From contig DRKN01000080.1 of the NCBI GenBank assembly GCA_011051755.1, positions 1 through 37,681 of the forward strand: a stretch of 37,681 nt of DNA, read 5' to 3'. Source of the DNA: Gammaproteobacteria bacterium (GTDB lineage Bacteria > Pseudomonadota > Gammaproteobacteria > SZUA-152). The notes under the pieces are model-generated. The model was not told where the DNA came from. It searched no databases and was given only the letters and a program-made list of their open reading frames with translations. The translations under genes and the position numbers were made by a program. Positions 17,040 to 25,636 of the stretch are shown piece after piece (the first letter of the stretch is position 1; each line of letters begins with the position of its first letter).

Positions 17040-17482
17040 CAATATTCTTGCCCATTATCACAAGATTTTGGATTGCAGAAAAACCTAGGGACGAGTAAAA
17101 ACTTGATGGAACACTATCTCTTTGGGTAATGAGGTGTATTTTCGATACCCCTTTTTCCACAAGGACTTCTTCAAGCCTACCCATCAATTTTTTCCCCACC
17201 CCTTTTTTTTGCAAATCGCTACTAACACATATTTCTTCCAGGTCATAAGATGTAGAGCCATTCCATTGCAGTATTTTTCCAAAGACGAAACCACACATGT
17301 TTTCATTTTGTAAAACTTTTATCGCAATGGATTTTGGGCAGGCCAGAAAATCACTGAGCCTTTCAAAAGCATCTTCCATGCTCCATTCCTCATTCCAGGG
17401 GGGGGGCACGGAAAGTAGCAACATATAGCTCAGAGCAAGCAAGCAAATCATCCTCATCAATATGTGCAAATACCAATTTCAT
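17035..17482 (-). pseudogene. GNAT acetyltransferase gene frameshifted in a 9-C tract
   Basis: Reading from the ATG at 17482 gives MKLVFAHIDEDDLLACSELY... up to FRAPP, then a stop shortly after. The remainder, WNEEWSMEDAFERLSDFL... to the C-terminus, lies in another frame. The switch is at a run of nine Cs on the coding strand (17406-17398). Eight Cs would give one continuous protein of about 148 residues. The C-terminal part is a clear GNAT domain with acetyl-CoA loop QKKGVGKKLM (motif A), ending at 17035. It is either a decayed gene, a phase-variable gene or a base-calling error in the homopolymer. The GC content is much lower than in the surrounding genes, which suggests horizontal acquisition. 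The substrate is unknown. Confidence 0.7.
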
Positions 17483-17587
17483 GTTTCTCTCTTGCAAACA
17501 ATTGTACAGGCTAAAGGGCAAGTGTAGTGCCGAAATTTTTTATGTGCAATATGTTGAACTTATCTGTCAATCAGGAGCCTGCCATAG

Positions 17588-17612
17588 ATACCATTTCTGA
17601 TAGAAATGGTAT
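17588..17612. repeat. Perfect 11-bp hairpin upstream of the acetyltransferase gene
   Basis: ATACCATTTCT (17588-17598) and AGAAATGGTAT (17602-17612) are perfect complements around GAT. There is no T run, so it could be an operator, an insertion remnant or an RNA hairpin. Confidence 0.5.
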
Positions 17613-17639
17613 GGACTTAAAACTTGAGAAGCCTGGAAT

Positions 17640-17757
17640 CCCGTCATTCCCGTGCAGGCGGGAATAACAATAATCACAGCACCAAAAGTAGGCGCTTTTC
17701 TTAAAGAACCTACTTTTGGTAGGCGGGCTGCGGGGAATCTGACCCGAAGAGATTAAG
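17640..17757. repeat. Best copy of the composite dispersed repeat (dRS3-like plus long hairpin)
   Basis: ATTCCC-GTGCAGGC-GGGAAT (17646-17665) is an exact match to the Neisseria dRS3 pattern ATTCCC-N8-GGGAAT. It is followed by a hairpin with a 12-bp stem, ACCAAAAGTAGG (17681-17692) with CCTACTTTTGGT (17709-17720), and loop CGCTTTTCTTAAAGAA. The unit ends GGGCTGCGGGGAATCTGACC and GAAGAGATTAA. Other copies are at 11440-11580 and 37084-37229. Confidence 0.75.
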
Positions 17758-17830
17758 AAGAGAAGTGATTTTACTACAAATACCGCTCCATGGATTATCA
17801 ATGACGCGACGTTACCCCCCTCTCAAAAAG

Positions 17831-17888
17831 AAAAAACCCGTCGATCATGACGGGGTTTGTCGTCTCCCGCCCCCATCGAGGGGGGCGG
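17831..17888 (-). terminator. pstS terminator (two hairpins)
   Basis: On the minus strand, hairpin CCGCCCCC (17888-17881 with 17874-17867) comes first. It is followed by ACCCCGTC-ATGATC-GACGGGT with one bulge and then six Ts (17836-17831). The second hairpin has a classic intrinsic-terminator form. Confidence 0.75.
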
Positions 17889-17909
17889 TTTCTGCTTCAG
17901 GTCATACAA

Positions 17910-18881
17910 TTACTGCAATTTTTTCAGTACCTTGTCAGCAACCTTGCTGGGCAGGGGAACATAGCCATCCTTGATCACCACTTCCTGACCCGATTTCGAC
18001 ATCACCATTTTGAGGAATTCACGTTCCAGGGGAGGCAGCGGCTTATTCGGGTGTTTGTTCACATAGACGTAGAGAAAGCGGGATAAGGGGAATATCTTGT
18101 TGGTGGCATTCTCAGGCGTCGCCTCGATGTAGGGCTGACCCGGTTTCTTGGCCAGGGGCACCGTCTTCACGCCGGAGGTCTTGTAGCCGATGCCGGAATA
18201 ACCGATACCGTTCAGCGAGCTGGAAACTGACTGCACGACAGAGGCGGAACCCGGTTGTTCATTGACCGTGTTTTTGAAATCACCTTTGCATAATGCCTTT
18301 TTCTTGAAATACCCGTAGGTACCGGATACGGAGTTACGCCCGTAGATCTGGATCGTACGATTTTTCCAGGAACTTTCCAGGCCCAGGTCTCCCCAGCGGG
18401 TGATGTCCTTCTTGCCGCCGCACTTGCGGGTGCTTGAAAAAATCGCATCGACCTCGGCAATGGTCATGCCCTTGATAGGATTGTCCTTGTGCACATACAC
18501 GGCCAGGGCATCGATGGCAACGGGAATGGCCGTCGGCTTGTAACCATAGCGGTTTTCAAAGGCCTGAATTTCCTTGCTTTTCATCTTGCGGCTCATGGGA
18601 CCGATCGTGGACGTGCCTTCGGTCAGCGCGGGTGGCGCCGTCGAGGAACCGGCCGCCTGAATCTGAATATTGATGTTAGGATATTGGCGCTTGAATTCCT
18701 CGGCCCACAGCGTCATGAGGTTGGCGAGGGTGTCTGAACCCACGCTGGACAGGTTGCCGGACACACCGCTGGCGGGCTGATAATCATGCAGGTTCGGGTC
18801 GACCTGCTGGGCGGCGATGGCACCACCTGCAAAGGTCAGTCCAGCCAGCAGGGCTGGCGCCAGTATCTTGGGATTGAACAT
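17910..18881 (-). CDS. pstS: Phosphate-binding periplasmic protein PstS
   Basis: A 323-residue substrate-binding protein for the high-affinity phosphate ABC transporter. A signal peptide ([24 protein letters not shown]) is followed by the PBP-like domain. The loop [14 protein letters not shown] and the [10 protein letters not shown] motif hold residues that contact phosphate in this family, and SVGSDTL begins the first lobe. GGAG precedes the ATG at 18881. A Pho box lies about 70 bp upstream. No pstC, pstA or pstB follows; a terminator closes the transcript, so the rest of the transporter must be elsewhere. It belongs to the same strand and region as phoR-phoB, which supports a common phosphate-starvation role. 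Confidence 0.93.
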   Translation of the reverse strand: MFNPKILAPALLAGLTFAGGAIAAQQVDPNLHDYQPASGVSGNLSSVGSDTLANLMTLWAEEFKRQYPNINIQIQAAGSSTAPPALTEGTSTIGPMSRKMKSKEIQAFENRYGYKPTAIPVAIDALAVYVHKDNPIKGMTIAEVDAIFSSTRKCGGKKDITRWGDLGLESSWKNRTIQIYGRNSVSGTYGYFKKKALCKGDFKNTVNEQPGSASVVQSVSSSLNGIGYSGIGYKTSGVKTVPLAKKPGQPYIEATPENATNKIFPLSRFLYVYVNKHPNKPLPPLEREFLKMVMSKSGQEVVIKDGYVPLPSKVADKVLKKLQ

Positions 18882-18950
18882 GACAAATCTCCGTTATTGA
18901 TCAGGTTTGAATATCGGCTAAATCAGTGCGGAAAAGTATGCGCTGTCAAT

Positions 18951-18968
18951 GTGACAGTAATATGAAAG
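18951..18968 (-). promoter_or_regulatory. Pho box of pstS
   Basis: The minus strand reads CTTTCAT-ATTA-CTGTCAC, two 7-nt half-sites with a 4-nt A/T spacer. It matches the PhoB consensus CTGTCAT-AWAW-CTGTCAY at all but one or two positions. A -10-like CATACT follows about 10 nt downstream. Confidence 0.85.
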
Positions 18969-19027
18969 CATGCGCACGCTACGAGCAAGGGTAGTGTGCA
19001 CCGTGCGCACAAATCGGGACGGCCTAT

Positions 19028-20329
19028 TTACTCTGTGCGCTGAATCGCCAAATCGACCGGAAACACGCAGCGAAACAGGCTCCCCTCCCCCACCCGGGAC
19101 TCGATTTTCAGCCGGCCGGCATGGCGCTCAAGGCCGTGCTTGACGATGGCCAACCCCAGCCCGGTGCCACCGTATTCCCGCGAGCGGCCGGGGTCGATGC
19201 GATAAAAACGCTCGGTCAGACGCGGAAGATGCTGCGCGCTGATGCCAATACCGGAATCCCGCACATCCAGGTACAGGGCGTCGCCCTTTTTATACCAGTG
19301 AATATGGATGGTGCCGCCCGGTGGCGTATATTGAACGGCATTGAAGACAAGGTTTGCAAACACACCGTAGAGGGTCTTTTCCCCGCCACGCAACCACAGT
19401 GAGCGGTCGACATCCAGGGTAATCTCATGGCCGGCCTCGCCACTCAGGGCGACGGCCTCTTCGTGAATCGTCGCCAGAATGACCGGCACGGCAACGGCAT
19501 CGTGCAATGGCGGGGCATTATTGGCTTCCAGGCGAGACAGTGTCAGCAGATCTTCAACGATACGAATCATACGCCGTGACTGCCCCTGCATCTGCTCGAT
19601 ACTCTTGCCCCAATGTTGCGAACATGCGTCACCGGCATCGGCCATGTTTTCCAGATAACCGGCGATCACCGTCAGCGGCGTACGCAATTCATGCGACACA
19701 TTGGCAATAAAGTCCTGCCGTACCCGCTCCAGGTGTTTCATGCGCGTGATATCACGCACCACCAGCAAACGCCGCCGATTACCATAAGGCACGATACGGA
19801 TAGACAGTGTGTGCCGATTGCCCATGGACGATGGCAGCTCCAGCGTTTTGCAGTAATCACCCCGGCTAAGAAAATGACCGAAACGGGGATGACGAACGAG
19901 GTTGTCGATGCGCTGGCCGACATCCTGTTTGGCATGCAAGCCGAGGTAGCTCTCCGCGGCCTTGTTGAGCCATTCGATCTGATCATCTTCACTCAGTACC
20001 ACGATGGCATCCGGCATCGCCGAGGTAAACTCATTGAAACGTGTCAGCATACGCGCCAGCTTGCGTTTTCGCTTGCGATTACGTTGCTGCAACTGATAGA
20101 TATCGTAAAATACCTCGCCCCAGATGCCGCCGGCCGCAGGGGGATGGAAGCGCTTGCGCTTGTGATACCAGCGTTCGAGACGGCGGAGGTTGTACAGATG
20201 CCAAGCCAGATAAATGCCCATGGCGATCAGCAGCAGGGTCTCCGGCCGACCGATCAGCCAGCCGACAAACCAGGCCCCGCCGAGCAGAAATCCACCACGC
20301 CAGGCCTCGCTGATCCAGGGATTGCGCAC
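19028..20329 (-). CDS. phoR: Phosphate regulon sensor histidine kinase PhoR
   Basis: A 433-residue inner-membrane kinase. Two hydrophobic stretches near the N-terminus (about 12-27 and 31-44) anchor it, with almost no periplasmic domain, as in other PhoR proteins. A PAS domain (about 98-195) follows. The H-box FIANVSHELRTPL carries the phosphorylated H213, followed by the HATPase domain with its N-box (FANLVFNAVQYTPP), DSGIG and GTGLGLAIVKH. It starts with GTG at 20329, overlapping the phoB stop in a TAGTG junction, so the two are coupled. Phosphorylation of PhoB under low phosphate is the established role, normally controlled through PstSCAB and PhoU. Confidence 0.95.
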   Translation of the reverse strand: MRNPWISEAWRGGFLLGGAWFVGWLIGRPETLLLIAMGIYLAWHLYNLRRLERWYHKRKRFHPPAAGGIWGEVFYDIYQLQQRNRKRKRKLARMLTRFNEFTSAMPDAIVVLSEDDQIEWLNKAAESYLGLHAKQDVGQRIDNLVRHPRFGHFLSRGDYCKTLELPSSMGNRHTLSIRIVPYGNRRRLLVVRDITRMKHLERVRQDFIANVSHELRTPLTVIAGYLENMADAGDACSQHWGKSIEQMQGQSRRMIRIVEDLLTLSRLEANNAPPLHDAVAVPVILATIHEEAVALSGEAGHEITLDVDRSLWLRGGEKTLYGVFANLVFNAVQYTPPGGTIHIHWYKKGDALYLDVRDSGIGISAQHLPRLTERFYRIDPGRSREYGGTGLGLAIVKHGLERHAGRLKIESRVGEGSLFRCVFPVDLAIQRTE

Positions 20330-21024
20330 TATTCCTGTTCCGAGAACCGGTAACCGACACCGCGCACTGTCTGGATCAGGCGGTCGCAGCCATGGGGTGA
20401 CAAGGCCTTGCGTAGACGCCGCACATGCACATCCACGGTGCGGTCATCGATGTAGACATTGCTGCCCCATACCCGGTCGAGAAGCTGGTCACGGCTGTAG
20501 ACCCGATCCGGGTGGTGAATGAAAAAACTCAGCAGCTTGAACTCGGTTGGACCGAGTGCCACGTTTTCATCCCTGGCCAGCACGCGATGTGAGGTGGCAT
20601 CCAGTGTCAGGCCGCCCATGCTGATCACTGCCTCATCACCGGCCGGCCCGGCGCGCCGCAGCAAGGCCTTGATGCGTGCCAGCAGTTCACGCGGGGAAAA
20701 CGGTTTGGTGACATAATCGTCCGCGCCCACATCCAGTCCACGGATCTTGTCGTCTTCGGCATCGCGCGCGGTGAGAAGAATCACCGGCAAATCCCGGGTC
20801 AGTTCCTCACGGCGCATCTGACGGGCAAAGTCCAGCCCGCTCTGCTGCCCCGGCAACATCCAGTCCAGCAGCACCAGATCCGGACAGGCATCGGCCAGAC
20901 GGCATCGCGCCTCGGCCACATCGCCCGCCGCAATCCATGCATAGCCGGCCTGTTCCAGCGTCAGGCCAATCATGTCGCGAACCGCCGGTTCATCTTCCAC
21001 CACCAATATCAGGGGACTCGCCAT
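20329..21024 (-). CDS. phoB: Phosphate regulon response regulator PhoB
   Basis: A 231-residue OmpR-family regulator with receiver domain 1-120 (E10, D11, phospho-acceptor D54 in LLDWMLPG, lysine in VTKPFSP) and a C-terminal winged-helix domain (about 130-228, [25 protein letters not shown]) that binds Pho boxes. The ATG at 21024 has GGAG 11 nt upstream; a GTG at 21033 in the same frame is only 2 nt from the same site and is less likely. It is followed by phoR with overlapping stop and start, and preceded by its own Pho box, so it should activate itself under phosphate starvation. pstS, downstream of phoR, has a separate Pho box. Confidence 0.96.
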   Translation of the reverse strand: MASPLILVVEDEPAVRDMIGLTLEQAGYAWIAAGDVAEARCRLADACPDLVLLDWMLPGQQSGLDFARQMRREELTRDLPVILLTARDAEDDKIRGLDVGADDYVTKPFSPRELLARIKALLRRAGPAGDEAVISMGGLTLDATSHRVLARDENVALGPTEFKLLSFFIHHPDRVYSRDQLLDRVWGSNVYIDDRTVDVHVRRLRKALSPHGCDRLIQTVRGVGYRFSEQE

Positions 21025-21071
21025 GTTTGTCACAACTCCGAAACCATGTCGGGCTATTTAAGCACAGCTAT

Positions 21072-21089
21072 ATGACGAGTATATGACAA
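21072..21089 (-). promoter_or_regulatory. Pho box of phoB
   Basis: The minus strand reads TTGTCAT-ATAC-TCGTCAT, two Pho half-sites with the proper 4-nt spacing, slightly weaker than the one at pstS. It ends 47 bp before the phoB ATG. Confidence 0.75.
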
Positions 21090-21117
21090 TGCAAACCGGC
21101 GCTGCGAATGTCACCAA

Positions 21118-21537
21118 TCAGTCCAACGCCCCATCCGGTATACCCGGGTATGAAGGAATATCGTCATTGGGTGTATGCCAAGCGGCCTTTGAATCCACGA
21201 ATGCGTGCGCAACCGGTTTACCCGCATAGGGTTGCCCGTCTTCATCATCCACACACGACAAGGCGACGCTTAGATACAGGCTTTTATCAGGCGCATAATT
21301 CATCAACCTTGAGCCACAAACAGAACAAAAAGCCCGCATGCCGCTATGCCCTGAGTACTCCTTCAGAAGCTCTTCACCTTTTAAGAACTTCAGTGTTTTA
21401 CCATCTGCGAAGGCTTGGGTCGCGAAGGCCGCGCCATGCGCTTTTCGGCACTGCGAACAATGGCAGTTAAATATTTTTCCGGCCAACGGCTCCACTTCGT
21501 ATGCAATGACGCCGCACAGGCAACTTCCCCTTATCAT
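21118..21537 (-). CDS. GFA-family zinc protein (CENP-V/GFA domain)
   Basis: A 139-residue protein with the zinc-binding pattern of the GFA family: CLCG near residue 6, CHCSQC near 26 and FCSVCGS near 70. The fold was first described for glutathione-dependent formaldehyde-activating enzymes, but most members have no proven activity, so a role in formaldehyde detoxification is only a possibility. No signal peptide is seen. A ribosome site (AAGGAGAAG) precedes the ATG at 21537. It is upstream of phoB on the same strand; its stop lies about 30 bp before the phoB Pho box, so it is a separate transcription unit. Confidence 0.9.
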   Translation of the reverse strand: MIRGSCLCGVIAYEVEPLAGKIFNCHCSQCRKAHGAAFATQAFADGKTLKFLKGEELLKEYSGHSGMRAFCSVCGSRLMNYAPDKSLYLSVALSCVDDEDGQPYAGKPVAHAFVDSKAAWHTPNDDIPSYPGIPDGALD

Positions 21538-21883
21538 GCTGCTTCTCCTTTAATTTCCTGTATTTATCCTGAATCCGAGGGTTCAGGTTTATTTGTCCCA
21601 ACCAGTGACTATAATCGGCATCAGCTCGCTACAAGGTCATGAAATTCACGGGGAGGCGTCTATTCACAATTTGTGCGCACAATGCGTTCTCTGTATTCTC
21701 CGTGGTGAATCGTTGCCCCCATCAAAGGTTTAAAACCACCGCCTTTAAACCGTCAGATTGATCCGCGTTGCTTATTGCATGGATTGCTGACGCCGGCGTG
21801 TCAAGGAACGTTGTTTCGAGCATCGATGTAGGGTGCTGGTGAGCGGTAGCGAACCGCATCGTTATCGGGTTCCTGTGCAATCA
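21538..21883. other. Gap between the GFA gene and the aldolase/dehydrogenase gene
   Basis: I see no gene here. It contains a weak CCTGAATCCGAGGGTTCAGG palindrome (about 21568-21587) and a GGTTTAAAACCACCGCCTTTAAACCG palindrome-like repeat (from about 21727) related to the one near 16951. Confidence 0.4.
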
Positions 21884-23872
21884 TCAGATCACCCGATCAT
21901 TACCACCGTCGATGGACAGCTGCTCGCCGGTGGTCTTGGCGAACAGCGGCCCGGCCAGGGCGCAGACCATGTCGGCCACGTCGGCGGAGCTGATTTCCAC
22001 TTTCAGCAGATTCTTGGTCTTGTATTCCTGCGGCGTCATGCCATAGTGCTTGGCGCGGCTGGCAATCACCGCGTCGCTCCAGATGCCGGTATCGAATACC
22101 GCGTCCGGGTGCAGCATGTTGACGCGAATGCCCAGTGGCGCCAGCTCCAGCGCCGCCACCCGGCCCAGTTGGGTAAGACCGGCCTTGGCCACGGAATAGG
22201 CCGCCGCACCCGGGCCCGGCGCCAACACATTTTTTGAAGCCATCAGCACCACCGCCGGTTGCAGGCCGCGTTGCAGGTAGGGGATACAATACTGCAACAG
22301 GCGCTGATGAGCGGTGAGATTGAGTTGCAGGCTGCGTTCCCAAACCTCGCTGGCCATCGCCTCGATACGCAGGCTGGCGGGAAAGTTACCGGCATTGCTG
22401 ACCACCACATCCAATCCACCGAACCGTATCACGGCCTGAGCCACAGCGGCCTGTATGGCGGCGCTGTCGGTCATATCACAGACGATGCCAAAACGGTCGG
22501 CGGTGCTGAAGTACTCTGTCACCGCCGGGTCGATATCCAGCGCCACCACCGCCGCGCCACGCGCATGCAGGGCATCGGCACAGGCGCGACCGATGCCGCT
22601 GGCGGCGCCGGTGATCAACGCCACCTTGCCAGCGAATTCAACCTGTGTGCCAGCAGAGAGGCCGGCCTTGCGTAGCTTGGCCTGCTCCAGATCCCAGTAT
22701 TCCACCGCAAAAATGTCACGCTCCGGCAATGCGCGCCAACCGCCCAGGCATTCAGCACGCTGGATGGCGGCGGCGGTGTGACGGCTGATATCGGCGATGA
22801 TGCCGGCCTCTTTCACGCTGGCGCCAAAGGCCAGGGTGCCGTGACCAGGCCATACCGCCCAGCGCGGGGCGGGGTCGAGGCAGGTCAGGTCGGGAGTCGC
22901 ATTGCGCTCGAAGTAGGTGCGGTATTCGTCGGCATAGCGAGTGGTGTCAGCACCCTCGCACACAATCAGCGGCACGCGCTTGGTGCGAATGACGTGATCC
23001 GGGGTCAATGGGCCGCGGGTGACGATATCCGCCACATCGTCACGGGCGCTAAAACCGCGCGCCTCGGCGGAGCGATCCCAGTGCACCACCACCGGCCTGC
23101 CACGGGCAGTGGACACGGCGTGGCGCAGCTCGCTCAGAGCTAACAGCTCGTCCGCTTGCGGTGTACCCGGCTGGTCGTTGGCACAGACCACCGCCGCCCC
23201 CTCTGCCACCAGCGCCTCCTCGGCCTGGCTCACCAGCGCGATCATGCGCTCGTAGCTCGCGCGTGCGTCGTCGGCGAAGCTGAACACGCCATGGTTCATC
23301 AGTACCATGCCATCGAGCTGCGACCAGTCGATAGCGGCGGTCATCTCCCAGATCTTCTTCGCCAACACGAAGCCGGGCATGACGTAAGGCACCACCAACA
23401 CACGTTCACCATAGAGTGCACGGATGCGCGCCTCACCATCGGGGGTGTTGGTCAGCGTCACCACGGCATCGGCGTGGGTATGGTCGACAAACTTGAAGGG
23501 AATAATGGCGTGCAGGATGGCCTCCACCGAGGGATCGGGGGCGTAGGGGTCGGTCATCGCCGCGCGCTGGGCGCGCACCATCTGCGGGTCGGCCAGCGTT
23601 GGCAGCGCGGCCATGCGTTGCAACACATCGAGACGCACAGGGGCGAAACCCTCGGCCTCGATGGTGGCCAGATCCCAGCCGCTGCCCTTGACGTAGAGCA
23701 CGGATTCCGCATCGCCGAAAAGATTCCTGGCCTCGGCCTTCACCGAGGTATTGCCACCACCGTGCAACACCAGCGAGGGCTCGCGCCCCAGCAGTCGTGA
23801 TGTATAAACCCGCAACTTCAGTACATCCCCGCCACAGGCCCGAACCTCGGCGTCATTCCAAAGGCTTTGCAT
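21884..23872 (-). CDS. Bifunctional class II aldolase / short-chain dehydrogenase
   Basis: A 662-residue fusion. Residues 1-400 are a class II aldolase (RhaD/FucA type) with HTH zinc ligands H131 and H133 and a third histidine at H193 in MNHGVFSF. Residues 415-662 form an SDR with nucleotide loop TGAASGIG (421-428), NAG motif in SNAGN and the YSVAK catalytic motif. The fusion is known from pathways that oxidise L-rhamnose-derived or related sugar phosphates (RhaD/RhaE-like). No other sugar catabolic genes are nearby, so the real substrate is unclear. It is transcribed away from the HpnD-like gene; the 133-bp space between them may hold divergent promoters. Confidence 0.92.
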   Translation of the reverse strand: MQSLWNDAEVRACGGDVLKLRVYTSRLLGREPSLVLHGGGNTSVKAEARNLFGDAESVLYVKGSGWDLATIEAEGFAPVRLDVLQRMAALPTLADPQMVRAQRAAMTDPYAPDPSVEAILHAIIPFKFVDHTHADAVVTLTNTPDGEARIRALYGERVLVVPYVMPGFVLAKKIWEMTAAIDWSQLDGMVLMNHGVFSFADDARASYERMIALVSQAEEALVAEGAAVVCANDQPGTPQADELLALSELRHAVSTARGRPVVVHWDRSAEARGFSARDDVADIVTRGPLTPDHVIRTKRVPLIVCEGADTTRYADEYRTYFERNATPDLTCLDPAPRWAVWPGHGTLAFGASVKEAGIIADISRHTAAAIQRAECLGGWRALPERDIFAVEYWDLEQAKLRKAGLSAGTQVEFAGKVALITGAASGIGRACADALHARGAAVVALDIDPAVTEYFSTADRFGIVCDMTDSAAIQAAVAQAVIRFGGLDVVVSNAGNFPASLRIEAMASEVWERSLQLNLTAHQRLLQYCIPYLQRGLQPAVVLMASKNVLAPGPGAAAYSVAKAGLTQLGRVAALELAPLGIRVNMLHPDAVFDTGIWSDAVIASRAKHYGMTPQEYKTKNLLKVEISSADVADMVCALAGPLFAKTTGEQLSIDGGNDRVI

Positions 23873-24005
23873 CGTTTGTCCTCAATCGATGGTATTTACA
23901 TGGATGATTGCTTGCTTTGCTGCGTATAATAACGCCGCAATCCACTCACCACTATCTGCCGCCCATTATTTCTTCCCCTCTTCCCCCACGCCCAGACAAA
24001 GACCC

Positions 24006-24848
24006 ATGACGCCTGACGATTACTGCCAGGAAAAAGCCGCCCCCAGTGGCTCCAGTCTCTATTACAGCCTGCTGTATCAAGCGTCGGAGCAGCGCCGGGC
24101 CATCATCGCCGTGCATGCCTTCGGACGGGAAGTCGGAGCGGTCGTGGACGACTGTCGCGATGACGACATCGCCCTGCAAACACTGCAATGGTGGCGCACG
24201 GAAATCACCCGCGCCTATGCGGGCAACGCCACGCACCCGGTGTGCCAAGCCTTGCAGCCAGCGCTGGCGGCATTTGAGCTGCCACAGATGCAATTTCTGC
24301 ACATCATCGAGGGCCACGAACGGGATCTGCGGCAAGCGGCCTACACCTCTTTCGCCGAACTGGAGATTTATTGCCAGCACGTTGCGGGAGCCCTGCAGCA
24401 ACTAACGGCGAAAATCTGCGGCTTCCAGCAGCCCGAAACGCTCAACTATGCTCGCAAGCTGGGCACCGCCATTCAGTTCAGTCATCTTTTGCGCAATAGG
24501 GATACCCGGCGGGGGAAAATCTATCCGCCCCGGGATGAGGTATCGCAACAGGCTATATCGCAAAAAGACTTCATTCAGGCACGCTACGGCGATAACATGC
24601 AAAGCCTGCTGGCGGCACACATTGCCCGTATCGACGATTATTTCGGGCAGGCCCTGAACCTGCTGCCGGTACAGGATCGCGCCGCACAGCGACACAGCCT
24701 GATCCTGTGCGCAATTCATCGCGCCCTGCTGAAAAAATGGCAACAAAAACGACAGAAAAGACGGCGGAAGAATAACCTCCATGCATTGAACGAACAGATT
24801 TCACTCAGCCCGCTGCACAAACTATGGATTGCCTGGCGCACTCGATAG
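24006..24848 (+). CDS. Squalene/phytoene synthase family protein (HpnD-like), second Asp motif altered
   Basis: A 280-residue protein of the trans-isoprenyl diphosphate synthase head-to-head family, closest in style to HpnD, which makes presqualene diphosphate for hopanoids. The first aspartate motif is kept (VVDDCRDD, residues 46-53). The second, usually a DxxxD within LRDV-ED-RRGRIYLP, is here LLRNRDTRRGKIYPP (161-175): the first Asp is Asn and about two residues are missing. The ATG at 24006 gives the usual family N-terminus; the frame extends upstream to 23889 but without homology. The next gene, a YciK-like SDR, starts 48 bp after the stop. The altered motif suggests loss or change of the pyrophosphate-binding chemistry. 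Confidence 0.8.
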   Translation: MTPDDYCQEKAAPSGSSLYYSLLYQASEQRRAIIAVHAFGREVGAVVDDCRDDDIALQTLQWWRTEITRAYAGNATHPVCQALQPALAAFELPQMQFLHIIEGHERDLRQAAYTSFAELEIYCQHVAGALQQLTAKICGFQQPETLNYARKLGTAIQFSHLLRNRDTRRGKIYPPRDEVSQQAISQKDFIQARYGDNMQSLLAAHIARIDDYFGQALNLLPVQDRAAQRHSLILCAIHRALLKKWQQKRQKRRRKNNLHALNEQISLSPLHKLWIAWRTR

Positions 24849-24895
24849 CCGACAAACAACCGGGCATTCTCAAAACCAAAGCGGAAAGCAACACC

Positions 24896-25633
24896 ATGAA
24901 AGATTACCAACCTCAGCCTGATTTACTCAAAGAGCGTATCATCCTCGTCACTGGCGCCGCCGGCGCCATCGGCAGCGCCGCCGCCAAGGCCTTTGCGGCC
25001 CACGGCGCCAGCGTGGCGCTGCTGGACAACCGTCAGGTAAAAACAGAAAAGATCTACGACGCCATCGTCGAGGCCGGGCATCCCCGTCCAGCCATCTGTC
25101 CGCTGGATCTGGAAAAGGCCTCACCCAAACACTACGTCAAGATCGCGGACATGCTGCACGATGAATTCGGGCGACTGGACGGCATCCTGCATGCCGCGGG
25201 TATGCTGGGCACGCTCACCCCCCTCGACCACTACGACCTCACCCTGTGGTCACGGGTGATGCAGGTCAACCTCAACGCCGCCTACCTGATGACACGCGCC
25301 TGCCTGGATCTGCTGCGCAAATCCAACGACGCCTCGATCATCTTCAATTCCACCCGCGAAGGCCGGCAGGGCAAGGCCTACTGGGGCGCCTACGGCATCA
25401 GCCATGCGGCCGTCGAAAACATGATGGAAATTTTCGCCGATGAACTGGGGGGCTGCACCAATATCCGCGCCAACAGCATCGACCCCGGCCCGGTGCGCGG
25501 CCGTCTGCGCGCCCTCTCCTTCCCCGGCGAAGACCCCAATACCATCCCCGAAGCCGACACCATCATGGCCGACTACCTATACCTGATGGGCCCGGACAGC
25601 AAGGGCGTCAGTGGGCAACGCTTCAGTGTCTGA
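24896..25633 (+). CDS. YciK-like short-chain dehydrogenase with His in place of the catalytic Lys
   Basis: A 245-residue SDR resembling E. coli YciK in its WGAY, MRA/LRALSFPGEDP and LYLMGPDS segments. The glycine loop TGAAGAIG (19-26) and the catalytic Ser (S152) and Tyr (Y166) are present. The fourth residue after Tyr, normally Lys, is H170 (GAYGISH), a CAT codon in clean sequence. This Lys positions NAD(P) and lowers the Tyr pKa in canonical SDRs, so activity may be lost or changed. The start at 24896 is chosen because upstream codons lack homology. It is likely in an operon with the HpnD-like gene. Confidence 0.85.
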   Translation: MKDYQPQPDLLKERIILVTGAAGAIGSAAAKAFAAHGASVALLDNRQVKTEKIYDAIVEAGHPRPAICPLDLEKASPKHYVKIADMLHDEFGRLDGILHAAGMLGTLTPLDHYDLTLWSRVMQVNLNAAYLMTRACLDLLRKSNDASIIFNSTREGRQGKAYWGAYGISHAAVENMMEIFADELGGCTNIRANSIDPGPVRGRLRALSFPGEDPNTIPEADTIMADYLYLMGPDSKGVSGQRFSV

Positions 25634-25636
25634 AGC

